NCBI GenBank assembly: GCA_900696645.1
Contig: CAADGV010000024.1
Location: 62,001-126,000 of the forward strand
From: an uncultured Chlorobiota bacterium
Lineage (GTDB): Bacteria; Bacteroidota; Ignavibacteria; UBA10030; UBA6906
Direction of reading: 5' to 3'
Length of the DNA stretch: 64,000 nucleotides
The notes under the pieces are model-generated. The model was not told where the DNA came from. It worked only from the letters and a program-made list of their open reading frames with translations, and did no database searches. The translations under genes and the position numbers were made by a program. Each line of letters begins with the position of its first letter. The first letter of the stretch is position 1. Below are positions 26,791-35,829 of this stretch, in pieces.

Positions 26791-27708
26791 ATGGGCGTTC
26801 TCATGCTCTTTCTCGATGGGGTGGGGATTGGTACAGCGGATGCCTCGGTCAATCCTTTCTTTCAAGCAGAGCTTCCTTCGTTTCGCTCGTTGCTCGGCGG
26901 TGAACTGCCCGGCTTGAATCTTCCGTTTCTGCAAAACGGCACCGCCTCACTCATCCCTCTTGATCCCAACCTTGGAATTGAAGGACTTCCGCAAAGCGGA
27001 ACAGGACAAACCGCCCTTTTCACGGGAGTCAACGCCCCGCAGTTGATAGGAAAACATTTCGGCCCGTATCCCTACTCAACATTGCGTCCGGTTGTGCGGG
27101 AGAGGAACATCTTTCGCCAACTGATTGATGCCGGCAAGAGGGTGTATTTCGCCAACGCCTATCCGCAACGCTTCTTCGATTACTTCAAGGACAAGCAAAC
27201 ACGTCTCACCGTCACAACGCTATCGTGCAGCTATTGTGACATGCCGCTTCATCAGGCTACAGAGCTTGAAAAGGGCGTCGCCATTTCAGCCGACATTACG
27301 AACGCGGGGTGGCCGCGCATGGGATATTCTCACATTCTTCGCATAGAACCTGCCGAGGCCGGACGAAGACTCGTGCGCCTTTGCGCTGAATATGATTTCG
27401 TCCTGTTTGAGTATTGGAGAACTGACAAGGCGGGACATTCGGAAAAAATGAGTGAGGCCGTTGAGTCGCTTGAAGCCTTCGACGGAATGTTATGTGGCAT
27501 TCTTGAATCAATTGATACAGCAAGAACACTGCTGCTCATCACGAGTGACCACGGCAATATCGAGGACATGTCGACAAAGGTACATACGCGTAATCCTGTT
27601 CCTGTAATGTTGTTCGGCTGCCGTCATAACGAGGTTGCAAAGGCGTTGCAAGAGAAACCCGATCTTACGAGCGTTACGCCGGCGCTCATGCAGTATTTCG
27701 TTACTTAA
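26791..27708 (+). CDS. Alkaline-phosphatase-superfamily metalloenzyme (phosphoglycerate-mutase-like)
   Basis: The 305-residue protein has the metalloenzyme-superfamily pattern seen in cofactor-independent phosphoglycerate mutase and phosphopentomutase. An N-terminal metal Asp lies in 'FLDGVGIGTAD' and a nucleophile-like Ser/Thr in 'PQSGTGQTALFTGVNA'. The C-terminal metal ligands are 'LITSDHGNIEDM' and 'VHTRNPVPVMLFG'. It is much shorter than iPGM (about 510) and lacks an obvious cap domain match, so I do not assign a reaction. It has no signal peptide and is transcribed with prmC and dtd. Confidence 0.82.
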   Translation: MGVLMLFLDGVGIGTADASVNPFFQAELPSFRSLLGGELPGLNLPFLQNGTASLIPLDPNLGIEGLPQSGTGQTALFTGVNAPQLIGKHFGPYPYSTLRPVVRERNIFRQLIDAGKRVYFANAYPQRFFDYFKDKQTRLTVTTLSCSYCDMPLHQATELEKGVAISADITNAGWPRMGYSHILRIEPAEAGRRLVRLCAEYDFVLFEYWRTDKAGHSEKMSEAVESLEAFDGMLCGILESIDTARTLLLITSDHGNIEDMSTKVHTRNPVPVMLFGCRHNEVAKALQEKPDLTSVTPALMQYFVT

Positions 27709-27751
27709 GGGGGAAGAATAGCTTGTAAATAGTTCCACCTGTTCTTGTCCA

Positions 27752-30187
27752 ATGAAGAAGCGGACGATTCGTACAATTCCTGCTCTCATCGTTGCATTAC
27801 TCTTCGCAATCGGCATTCTTCTCGGTAAAGCCAGCGGATTACCGTTCGAATTTCTATTTGTACTCTCCCTGTTTTTCCTCAACGCTGCGTTCTTTCTCTC
27901 TTTCAGAATGAAGAACGAATCCTTCCTCTTTTCGATTACACTGGGATTGCTTGTTGTTTGCGCGGGTGCCGCAAAAATTCAGTTCGATGTCCAATCCACG
28001 CCACCACCCATCCAATCAAACAGAGTGATTGCGGTTCTGGGAAGAATCATCGAACCTCCCATACAACATGAGAACAAAACCCGATTCACTTTCGATGCGA
28101 TATCGTATGCCGATTCGTCGGGTACACATTCCATCGATTCACGGATTCTCGTTACGGTTGTGCGGCGCAGGAAGGATACGCTTGATGTTCCGTTCCTGTA
28201 CGCCGCCACGATGGCACTGAAGGGGCAACTCGCCCGCCCCTCACCTCAACGGAATCCCGGAGAATTCGATGCCAGAAAATACTATGACGCTCAGGGTATT
28301 GCCTTCGTGATGAGAGTTCGCGGATATGAAAACGTTGCGATTCTTGACTCGTCATCAATACGGAATGCATTTGAGTGGCTGATGCTGAATGCAGTCATTC
28401 CCGTTCGTCACTACATAGTCAGGCTCTTTGATAATATCGTCGGAGGCGAAGAGGCCGAGCTATTGAAAGGAATTTTTGTCGGAGACCGGAGTGGAATTTC
28501 CTATTCAACCCGCAACGCGTTTGCAAACTCCGGCATCTCACATCTTCTGGCTGTCTCGGGGGCGCACGTAGTTATTGTGTGGGGAGTCGTCACGATGGTG
28601 TTGACGCTGGTTCGTCTTCCGAGGCAGATGGTGATTGTCGGAGCGCTGCTCGCGGTTACGTTCTACATGCTGCTTACAGGCAGCAACCCGCCGATTGTTC
28701 GGGCGACAATAATGGGCGGAATCTTTCAAACGGCGAGACTATTGGGAGTGAAATCGGACGGACTCAATTCGCTGGGCTTTGCCGCATTGCTCATTCTGGG
28801 ATACGATGCGCGCCAAATTTACGACGTGGGATTTCAGCTTTCCTTTGCAGCCGTGTTTTCACTCGTATATCTCTTTCCGATTGCCAGGAATCTCCTTCCG
28901 ACAATCAAGCCGTCAGTGTGGTGGGGGAAGCTTGTTACTCGATCAATCGAGTTGTCGATGGTAACATTCGTTGCGACAGTCGGCACATTTCCCTTGATGG
29001 CCTTGTACTTTGGCAAAGTGTCGGTTGTCGGACTTCTGACGAACATTGTTGTTGTACCGGCAGTTGCCGGAAGCATTACGCTGGGATTTCTGTCGGCACT
29101 ATTCGGGTGGCTCAGTCCGTTTGTTGCAGAGACATTTGCGCAGCCGAATATTTTGCTCTTGCGCTTCACGTTGTGGATGGCCGAATTCTCCGGCAGTTTG
29201 CCGTGGGCGTACATCGACACGCTGCAGTTCAGGCCAATTCACACACTGCCGTTCTACGCAGCGCTTGGCGTTCTTTTCCATCTGCACATAACAGGCTACG
29301 CGAAGAAATTCGTGATTGGCTTCGTAGCATCGCTCAACATGCTGCTGATAGTTCCCGTCTCATCATTCGACAGGCCGCTCGAAGAACATCTCCGCGTAAG
29401 CTTCATCGATGTCGGGCAAGGTGATGCGGCGCTGATCGAGTTCCCTGACGGCCAAACGATGTTGATTGATGCAGGCCCGAAGAGTGAGGAGTATGATGCG
29501 GGCGAGCGTATTGTTGCACCGTTTCTGAGGCGAAGAGGTATTTCATCGATTGACTACCTTGTTGCGTCGCATCCTCATGCCGATCATATCGGGGGATTCA
29601 AGTACATCTTCGACCGTTTCGAGGTAAGGGAAGTAATCGAAAGCGGCCAACCTGCACGAGATCCGATCTACATTGAATTTGCTGAAGCTGTCCGGAAAGA
29701 GCAAAGCAAAGTAAGCGTTGCACGGTCGCTCGATTCATCTATTCATATCGGAAAGGCAAAGTTGTACCTACTGTATCCGACAACGACATTCATCGATACC
29801 GACACGTCGCGCCGTCATCCCAATCTTAACAACACATCGGTTGTTTTCAAGTTGTGTTTTGGTGAGATATCGTTCCTGTTCACCGGCGACGCGGAAATGG
29901 ATGCTGAACGCGAGATGGCGGGCATTCATGGAGAATTCTTACAATCCACATTACTCAAAGCAGGACATCATGGCAGCAAAACCAGCAGCACGCAGGAATT
30001 TCTCGACTATGTGAAACCGAGGTATGCCGTGATTTCTGCGGGTGTGAACAACAAGTTCAATCATCCTTCGGAGGATGTTGTTCGGCGGCTGCGAGAAATG
30101 AATGTTGAAATACTCCGCACCGACGAGGACGGGGCAATCCTGTTCGAGACGAACGGAAAAGAACTGCATCGCGTCGATTGGCGCTGA
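27752..30187 (+). CDS. comEC: ComEC/Rec2-type DNA uptake channel
   Basis: The 811-residue inner-membrane protein of natural transformation is predicted to pass single-stranded DNA into the cell. Hydrophobic segments at the N-terminus and an OB-like extracytoplasmic domain (about 80-190) precede the competence core (about 220-520, 'FANSGISHLLAVSGAHVVIV', 'NPPIVRATIMGG'). A C-terminal metallo-beta-lactamase domain follows (about 545-800, 'DVGQGDAALIEF', 'SHPHADHIGG', 'LKAGHHGS'). Full length and intact, with no frameshift. No other competence genes lie nearby. Confidence 0.94.
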   Translation: MKKRTIRTIPALIVALLFAIGILLGKASGLPFEFLFVLSLFFLNAAFFLSFRMKNESFLFSITLGLLVVCAGAAKIQFDVQSTPPPIQSNRVIAVLGRIIEPPIQHENKTRFTFDAISYADSSGTHSIDSRILVTVVRRRKDTLDVPFLYAATMALKGQLARPSPQRNPGEFDARKYYDAQGIAFVMRVRGYENVAILDSSSIRNAFEWLMLNAVIPVRHYIVRLFDNIVGGEEAELLKGIFVGDRSGISYSTRNAFANSGISHLLAVSGAHVVIVWGVVTMVLTLVRLPRQMVIVGALLAVTFYMLLTGSNPPIVRATIMGGIFQTARLLGVKSDGLNSLGFAALLILGYDARQIYDVGFQLSFAAVFSLVYLFPIARNLLPTIKPSVWWGKLVTRSIELSMVTFVATVGTFPLMALYFGKVSVVGLLTNIVVVPAVAGSITLGFLSALFGWLSPFVAETFAQPNILLLRFTLWMAEFSGSLPWAYIDTLQFRPIHTLPFYAALGVLFHLHITGYAKKFVIGFVASLNMLLIVPVSSFDRPLEEHLRVSFIDVGQGDAALIEFPDGQTMLIDAGPKSEEYDAGERIVAPFLRRRGISSIDYLVASHPHADHIGGFKYIFDRFEVREVIESGQPARDPIYIEFAEAVRKEQSKVSVARSLDSSIHIGKAKLYLLYPTTTFIDTDTSRRHPNLNNTSVVFKLCFGEISFLFTGDAEMDAEREMAGIHGEFLQSTLLKAGHHGSKTSSTQEFLDYVKPRYAVISAGVNNKFNHPSEDVVRRLREMNVEILRTDEDGAILFETNGKELHRVDWR

Positions 30188-30229
30188 TGCATGCTTGTAT
30201 AACGCCGATCACGCGAAGAACCCCGTTGC

Positions 30230-30258
30230 TTGCATCTCCTCATTGTCTTGGTTATTAT
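30230..30258 (+). promoter_or_regulatory. Promoter for the methylmalonyl-CoA mutase gene
   Basis: TTGCAT (30230-30235), 17-bp spacer, TATTAT (30253-30258). The predicted transcript start near 30265 lies 28 bases before the ATG at 30293. Confidence 0.8.
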
Positions 30259-30292
30259 TTTCTACATCCCATTCATCAGCTCTGGAAAAATT

Positions 30293-31936
30293 ATGCCTTC
30301 ATCATTAGAAAATAAGAAACGCGCGTGGAACGAGAAGCGAGTTAAGCCCGTTCTTGACAGGTTCGGCGAACGGCGAACGCATTTTGCGACAGATTCAGGA
30401 ATTCCGATTGACCGGCTGTACATCCCTCCGGCGGAAGATCACTATGACACGATAGGTTTTCCCGGAGAATATCCGTTCACACGAGGCGTCTACCCGACAA
30501 TGTATCGGGGGAAATTCTGGACGATGCGCCAGTATGCCGGATTTGGTACGCCGGAGGAATCCAACAAACGTTATCGCTTCTTGCTCAGTCAGGGAACAAC
30601 AGGTCTCTCCGTTGCATTTGATTTGCCCACGCAAATCGGGTACGACTCCGACCACAAGCTTGCGGAAGGCGAAGTAGGGAAAGTCGGCGTTGCCATTGAT
30701 ACCCTCGCGGATATGGAAGTAGCGTTCGACGGAATCCCTCTGGACAAGGTTACCACTTCCATGACGATCAATGCAACAGCGGGCGTTTTGTTGTGCATGT
30801 ACGTTGCACTGGCGAAGAAGCAAGGCGTGGACCTTAAGAAGATTTCCGGTACGATCCAGAATGATATTCTGAAGGAATACATTTCACGCGGCACGTACAT
30901 CTATCCGCCCGTTCCGTCGATGCGTCTTGTGACGGATATTTTTCAGTGGTGCAGCCAACATGTGCCGAAGTGGAACACGATCTCCATCAGCGGATATCAT
31001 ATCCGTGAGGCAGGGGCGACAGCCGTTCAAGAAGTGGCGTTCACGCTTGCGAACGGCATCGCCTACGTTCAGGCTGCCGTGGATGCCGGACTCGACATCG
31101 ATACATTCGGCTCAAAGTTGTCGTTCTTTTTTAACGCTCACAATAATTTCTTTGAGGAGATTGCCAAGTTTCGTGCAGCACGCAGGCTCTGGGCCCGTAT
31201 CATGAAGGAACGATTCGGAGCAAAAAACGACGAGACTCTCAAACTCCGCTTTCATGCACAAACGGGCGGCGCAACGCTTACTGCCCAGCAAATCGACAAC
31301 AATGTTGTGAGAGTAACGATGCAGGCTCTTGCCGCCGTGCTTGGCGGTTGCCAGTCGTTGCACACCAATGGGAGGGACGAGGCTCTGGCGCTTCCGACCC
31401 AACAATCAGCGGCGCTTGCATTGCGAACACAGCAGATAATAGCCCACGAATCCGGCGTTGCAGATACCATTGATCCCATCGGAGGATCCTATTTTGTCGA
31501 ATCACTCACAGATGACATTGAAGTGAAGGCACAGGAACTTATTGACAAGATCGATACGCTTGGCGGAGCGGTGTCGGCGATCGAGCAGAAATTCTTTCAG
31601 CAGGCGATTGCAGAAAGTGCATACCGGTATCAGCTGGCAATTGAGCGGAAGGAAAAGATCATCGTTGGTGTGAATGAATTTCTTTCCGACGATGTCAGTG
31701 ATGTTGACATTCTGAGAATAGGAGATTCCGCGTCGAAACGTCAACTCGAACGGCTTCAGGCGGTTCGTTCCCGGAGAAACAATGACGACGTTCGGCGTGA
31801 GCTGAATGCCTTGCGAGTTGCAGCAGACAGTACGGAAAATCTCATTCCGCATATTCTCTCTTGTGTCGAAGTGTATGCCTCGATAGGCGAAATATCGGAT
31901 GTTCTCAGACAAACGTGGGGCGAGTACGCTGAATGA
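30293..31936 (+). CDS. Methylmalonyl-CoA mutase family, catalytic subunit only
   Basis: The 547-residue protein is the substrate-binding barrel of a B12-dependent acyl-CoA mutase: '[20 protein letters not shown]', '[18 protein letters not shown]', '[11 protein letters not shown]', '[17 protein letters not shown]' with the catalytic His, and '[15 protein letters not shown]'. The Tyr in 'PTMY' matches methylmalonyl-CoA mutase rather than isobutyryl-CoA mutase. The chain ends after the barrel and lacks the C-terminal cobalamin-binding domain (DxHxxG), so a separate small subunit must exist elsewhere. The ATG at 30293 follows the promoter; the frame extends to 30230, which is inside the promoter. 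Confidence 0.9.
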   Translation: MPSSLENKKRAWNEKRVKPVLDRFGERRTHFATDSGIPIDRLYIPPAEDHYDTIGFPGEYPFTRGVYPTMYRGKFWTMRQYAGFGTPEESNKRYRFLLSQGTTGLSVAFDLPTQIGYDSDHKLAEGEVGKVGVAIDTLADMEVAFDGIPLDKVTTSMTINATAGVLLCMYVALAKKQGVDLKKISGTIQNDILKEYISRGTYIYPPVPSMRLVTDIFQWCSQHVPKWNTISISGYHIREAGATAVQEVAFTLANGIAYVQAAVDAGLDIDTFGSKLSFFFNAHNNFFEEIAKFRAARRLWARIMKERFGAKNDETLKLRFHAQTGGATLTAQQIDNNVVRVTMQALAAVLGGCQSLHTNGRDEALALPTQQSAALALRTQQIIAHESGVADTIDPIGGSYFVESLTDDIEVKAQELIDKIDTLGGAVSAIEQKFFQQAIAESAYRYQLAIERKEKIIVGVNEFLSDDVSDVDILRIGDSASKRQLERLQAVRSRRNNDDVRRELNALRVAADSTENLIPHILSCVEVYASIGEISDVLRQTWGEYAE

Positions 31937-31980
31937 CGGGGGCGGCCATTCAAACCAATTCTCACAATGGAGGTGAGAAG

Positions 31981-32772
31981 ATGACATTGACCAGGGCAAA
32001 AATCAAATCGTTGAAACATCTTGCCGACAAGAAACATCGCGACAACGAAAGGAAGTTTCTTGTGGAAGGCATCAGGTTCGTGCAGGAAGCGGCAAGTTCT
32101 GATTTTCACATCATCGAAGCGTTCTATACAGAAGAAGTCGAGAAGGATGCCGGTGGCAAGATCGCGCTTGAGGCATTGAGGAAGAAATGCCATGATCTTC
32201 ACAAAGTGGCGGCGAGAGAGCTTGACGCTATATCGGATACGGTGAACGCACAGGGCATTGTAGCGGTTCTGCAGCAACGGGAATTTTCTGCCGAGTCGTT
32301 ACTGCATTGCCCGGATGGCCAGTGTACCATTGTTGCATTCGACGGCGTATCCGATCCGGGGAACGTCGGTTCAATGGTGAGAACGTGCGATTGGTTTGGA
32401 GTAGATGGAATTTTGATCGGGCGGAATTCCGTCGAGCTCTATAATCCGAAAGTCCTGCGCGCAACAATGGGCGGCGTCTTCCATCTGCCTATTGTTGAAG
32501 AGGTGGATTTACTCTCAGTTATTTCGCAGGCCAAAGAACTGGGGTACCGCATCTATGTTACCGACCCGAACGGTGAAACACATTTCGATCATGTCACCTA
32601 CGAAAGCAAGTCGATCATCGTATTCGGCAACGAAGCATGGGGTGTTTCCGATCAGGTGAGGCACTTAGCCGATGCCCGGCTCGTTATTCGCAGATACGGG
32701 GCCGGCGAATCACTCAATGTCAGTGTGGCGTGCGGAATCGTCCTTTCGGCCCTGCATCGCTTGTATGACTGA
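31981..32772 (+). CDS. TrmH/SpoU-family RNA 2'-O-methyltransferase
   Basis: The 263-residue protein has an N-terminal substrate-binding domain ('KHRDNERKFLVEGIRFVQEA', about 15-90) and a SPOUT methylase domain (about 110-263). The SPOUT motifs are 'FDGVSDPGNVGSMVRTCDWFG' (shown across the first motif), 'ATMGGVFHLPIV', 'IIVFGNEAWGVSD' and 'GAGESLNVSVACGIVLSAL'. It may act on 23S rRNA or tRNA; the exact site is unknown. A strong GGAGGTGAG (31969-31977) fixes the ATG at 31981 instead of one at 31933 that would overlap the mutase gene. Confidence 0.92.
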   Translation: MTLTRAKIKSLKHLADKKHRDNERKFLVEGIRFVQEAASSDFHIIEAFYTEEVEKDAGGKIALEALRKKCHDLHKVAARELDAISDTVNAQGIVAVLQQREFSAESLLHCPDGQCTIVAFDGVSDPGNVGSMVRTCDWFGVDGILIGRNSVELYNPKVLRATMGGVFHLPIVEEVDLLSVISQAKELGYRIYVTDPNGETHFDHVTYESKSIIVFGNEAWGVSDQVRHLADARLVIRRYGAGESLNVSVACGIVLSALHRLYD

Positions 32773-32795
32773 CAGTTTCTGATATCCGAATCGTT

Positions 32796-32824
32796 GATTC
32801 GGAAACCCGGTGCTTTCCGGAATC
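32796..32824 (+). other. Hairpin after the TrmH-family gene, possible weak terminator
   Basis: GATTC-GGAAA pairs with TTTCCGGAATC with a one-base bulge. A second, overlapping hairpin (CCGAATC GTT GATTCGG, 32786-32802) uses the same GATTCGG, so the two cannot form together. The following tract GGACTTTCTTCTC is T-rich but not a clean terminator tail. Confidence 0.4.
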
Positions 32825-32904
32825 GGACTTTCTTCTCAGTTGATTCGTTTTAGAGTTTCTTCGCGTGATGTTCAGCAACCCTGATTCAAGCGGACATCTT
32901 TTCG

Positions 32905-32933
32905 TTGCTAATCAGGCGCGCTTTCTGTAAATT
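32905..32933 (+). promoter_or_regulatory. Promoter for the PfkB-kinase gene
   Basis: TTGCTA (32905-32910), 17-bp spacer, TAAATT (32928-32933). It overlaps the upstream in-frame ATG at 32905, which therefore cannot be the translation start. Confidence 0.72.
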
Positions 32934-32976
32934 TGTTCGGTTTTTTACTTCCTCAAAGTCAAATCGGAGAGATCAA

Positions 32977-33891
32977 TTGGGTGTACTCGTTGTTGGTTCT
33001 GTTGCGTTGGATTCAATAGAAACGCCGTTCGGCTCTGCAAAAAATGCTCTCGGTGGCTCTGCTACATATATTGCTGCCGCGGCAAGTTACTTCACTGCGC
33101 CCATCCGGCTTGTGGGAGTGGTTGGGGGAGATTTCCCCAAATCGGGAATGGAGTTCCTCGAATCACGTGGCATTGATCTGGACGGCCTCGAAGTAGTGAA
33201 AGAAGGGAAGACATTTCATTGGGCCGGAAAATATCACTACGACCTCAACAATCGTGACACGCTTGCGACACATTTGAATGTGTTCGAAAAGTTCAATCCG
33301 AAAATCCCGGAGAAGTACAAGAAGAGCAGGTATGTCTGCCTGGGGAATATCGATCCCGTGTTGCAGCGGCGTGTGCTTGAGCAGATTGACAAGCCGCGTC
33401 TTGTCATTTGCGACACGATGAACTTCTGGATTGAGGGGAAGAATGCCGAGTTGAAGAAAACTCTCGAACTGATCGATGTGATTGTGCTGAACGATTCGGA
33501 GGCGCGCCTGCTTTCGCGAGAACCCAATCTGATCAAGGCGGCACGCGTCATACGGGCAATGGGTCCGAACATCGTGATCATCAAAAAAGGTGAACATGGC
33601 GCAATGCTGATAACCGAGCAAACGATCTTCACAGCGCCGGCCTATCCGATGGAAAATATCTTTGATCCGACGGGAGCAGGCGATACATTCGCGGGAGGAT
33701 TTGTCGGGTGGCTGGGCAAGACAGATGATTTTTCGGAAGAGAATTTGAAACGCGCCGTCATTTACGGCAGCGCAATGGCATCATTCTGTGTTGAGAAGTT
33801 CAGTGTAGAAGGGCTGGCAGATCTCACATACCTTCAGGTTCAGGATCGGTTCCGGGCATTTCGAGAACTCTCCCGTTTCGACGGCGACTGA
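32977..33891 (+). CDS. PfkB-family carbohydrate/nucleoside kinase
   Basis: The 304-residue ribokinase-fold kinase has the N-terminal signature 'NALGGSATYIAAAASYF' (GG switch), 'LVGVVGGDFP', and the C-terminal 'FDPTGAGDTFAGGFVGWL' with the catalytic Asp and anion hole. Substrate not clear; sugar or nucleoside kinases share the pattern. The start is TTG at 32977, five bases after GGAGAG. The longer frame from 32905 would begin inside the promoter and add a basic peptide. mtnA follows after 24 bases, so it may phosphorylate a methylthioribose-like sugar, but this is only positional inference. Confidence 0.86.
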   Translation: MGVLVVGSVALDSIETPFGSAKNALGGSATYIAAAASYFTAPIRLVGVVGGDFPKSGMEFLESRGIDLDGLEVVKEGKTFHWAGKYHYDLNNRDTLATHLNVFEKFNPKIPEKYKKSRYVCLGNIDPVLQRRVLEQIDKPRLVICDTMNFWIEGKNAELKKTLELIDVIVLNDSEARLLSREPNLIKAARVIRAMGPNIVIIKKGEHGAMLITEQTIFTAPAYPMENIFDPTGAGDTFAGGFVGWLGKTDDFSEENLKRAVIYGSAMASFCVEKFSVEGLADLTYLQVQDRFRAFRELSRFDGD

Positions 33892-33915
33892 CACATCTTA
33901 TTCGGAGACCACACG

Positions 33916-35001
33916 ATGGTATCGGTTGAGTGGCGCAACGGCGTTGTTCGCTTCATCGATCAGACAAAACTCCCTCACGAAGAAGTATACGTTGAAACAT
34001 CGGACTATCGCGTAGTAGGGGAGGCGATCCGCAAGCTTCAGATTCGAGGGGCGCCTGCCATCGGGGTTGCTGCTGCATACGGACTGGTTCTCGTGGCGCA
34101 TGCAAGTTCCGTAACGACGATGCAGGAGTTGTCCGAAGAATTCTACTCTGCCATTAACTACTTCTCTCAAACTCGTCCCACAGCGGTCAATCTTTTCGGT
34201 GCCCTTGAGCGAGTCCGCCGGACATTCGATCTGAATGCTCGAGCGGAAATACCCGACATACGGCGATATCTGCTCAATGAAGCAAAGATGATGCAGGAAG
34301 AAGATGCTGATGCCTGCAGGAAGATAGGAGAATTCGGCGCAGGCCTGATCCAGATTCCCTCTTCAATACTCACACATTGTAACACCGGCGCGCTTGCAAC
34401 CACCGGCAGCGGCACGGCGCAAAGCGTGATTACGACTGCGGCAAAGCAGGGCAACGTCCTCCGTGTGTTTGCTGATGAGACACGCCCGCTTTTCCAGGGT
34501 TCCCGGTTGACGGCGTGGGAATTGCTTCGTGCAGGCATTGACGTTACCGTGATAACAGACGGTACGGCAGGACTGCTGATGCAAAACCGTGAAGTTGATT
34601 TGGTGATTGTCGGCGCCGACCGGATTGCTGCGAACGGAGACACAGCCAACAAGATCGGGACCTACGTTCTTGCCGTTCTTGCACGCCAACACGGAGTTCC
34701 ATTTTATGTTGCTGCCCCGACAACAACCATTGACTTCAAATCACGCAACGGCAGGAACATACCGATTGAGGAGCGCGACCCAAGAGATGTGACGCACATA
34801 GGCAATCTGCGAATTGCTGCCGAAGGTGTGGGGGTCTTTGCGCCTGCCTTTGATGTTACCCCGAACGAATTCATTCATGGGATTGTTACAGAAGTAGGCG
34901 TGCTGCGGCCTCCGTTTGTCAAATCCATTGCAGCGCTGCGAACAGATGGCGGAGCACCCGATGGGAACCAGCCCGCCGTACCGAGAGGGCAACGAGCATA
35001 G
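33916..35001 (+). CDS. mtnA: S-methyl-5-thioribose-1-phosphate isomerase
   Basis: MtnA isomerises methylthioribose-1-phosphate in the methionine salvage pathway. The 361-residue protein shows 'KLQIRGAPAIGVAAAYGLV', 'ILTHCNTGALAT' with the catalytic Cys, 'VFADETRPLFQGSRLTAWEL', 'VIVGADRIAANGDTANKIGTY' with the catalytic Asp, and 'PIEERDPRDVTHI'. Closely related eIF2B-like isomerases act on ribose-1,5-bisphosphate, but these motifs fit MtnA. No other salvage genes (mtnP, mtnB) are present. The stop is 4 bases before recO. Confidence 0.94.
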   Translation: MVSVEWRNGVVRFIDQTKLPHEEVYVETSDYRVVGEAIRKLQIRGAPAIGVAAAYGLVLVAHASSVTTMQELSEEFYSAINYFSQTRPTAVNLFGALERVRRTFDLNARAEIPDIRRYLLNEAKMMQEEDADACRKIGEFGAGLIQIPSSILTHCNTGALATTGSGTAQSVITTAAKQGNVLRVFADETRPLFQGSRLTAWELLRAGIDVTVITDGTAGLLMQNREVDLVIVGADRIAANGDTANKIGTYVLAVLARQHGVPFYVAAPTTTIDFKSRNGRNIPIEERDPRDVTHIGNLRIAAEGVGVFAPAFDVTPNEFIHGIVTEVGVLRPPFVKSIAALRTDGGAPDGNQPAVPRGQRA

Positions 35002-35005
35002 CGAC

Positions 35006-35770
35006 ATGATTGTCAAGACAGAAGGTATTGTTCTTTCCAAAATGAAATACCGGGATACGAGCAAGATCCTTCGCTTGTACACTCGTGAGTTTGGCAAAGT
35101 ATCCGTCATTGCAAAAGGGGCTCGTGAAACGAAAAGCAAATTCAGGGCTGCCCTTGAGCCGATGAACCATGTTGCATGCGTTATTTACAGGAAAGACAAC
35201 CGGGACTTGCAGCTGCTGTCGCAATGTGATGTCATAACCCCGTTTCGCCATCTGTCGGAAGATATGGGGAAAATGCGGGTAGGCCTTTCCGTCGTTGAGC
35301 TGGTGGATATTGCAAGCCATGCAGAGGAGGGGAATGAGATTTTGTTTTCATTGCTTGTTGATGTTCTGCAGACAGTCAACTCTGCAACAAAAAACCCCGT
35401 TTCTGCGTTATATTACTTTGAAATGAAGTTGTCAGGCATTATGGGGTTCAATCCTCAACTCGAACGTTGCGTGCACTGCAATGCCGGAATTCCGAATGGT
35501 TTGGAGGAAACCGGAAGATGTGTCATCACGCATGACGGGATTCTTTGCAATAATTGCTCGGACAATACCGGGCGCAAAGGTATTTCGGCCTCCGCGGTAC
35601 GCTCGCTGCAACAGATGCAACGCGCTACAACTTCAGAGTCAGTGTTGCATATGAACCTGTCACCGTTAGTGAATGAAGAAGTGCAATGTTCGTTGCTTCG
35701 TCACTTGCAGCATCATATTGAAGGATTTCGAGGACTTCGTTCCGAGGAGGTGTTTGCAACACTTTTGTAA
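35006..35770 (+). CDS. recO: DNA repair protein RecO
   Basis: RecO helps load RecA and anneals single strands in recombination repair. The 254-residue protein has the N-terminal OB fold ('IVKTEGIVLSKMKYRDTSKI' and 'KVSVIAKGARE'). A helical C-terminal domain carries the four-Cys zinc motif, C-x2-C in 'ERCVHCNAG' and C-x2-C in 'ILCNNCSDN'. I chose the ATG at 35006, just after the mtnA stop; an ATG at 34916 lies inside mtnA and gives a non-family N-terminus. Confidence 0.93.
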   Translation: MIVKTEGIVLSKMKYRDTSKILRLYTREFGKVSVIAKGARETKSKFRAALEPMNHVACVIYRKDNRDLQLLSQCDVITPFRHLSEDMGKMRVGLSVVELVDIASHAEEGNEILFSLLVDVLQTVNSATKNPVSALYYFEMKLSGIMGFNPQLERCVHCNAGIPNGLEETGRCVITHDGILCNNCSDNTGRKGISASAVRSLQQMQRATTSESVLHMNLSPLVNEEVQCSLLRHLQHHIEGFRGLRSEEVFATLL

Positions 35771-35829
35771 CCGCTGTTGTGCGCAGTTGATTGTGTGAAA
35801 TGTCTATTAACAATATGTAGGGAGAAGAA

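Noticed and set aside
28579-29424. A 281-residue open frame inside comEC in another frame
   Set aside because: comEC motifs run through the whole stretch. The alternative product has low-complexity Arg/Cys/Ser content and no ribosome site.
35787-35816. TTGATT...CAATAT before degP as a promoter
   Set aside because: The spacer is 18 bp and both elements are weak. degP surely has a promoter, but I cannot place it with confidence.
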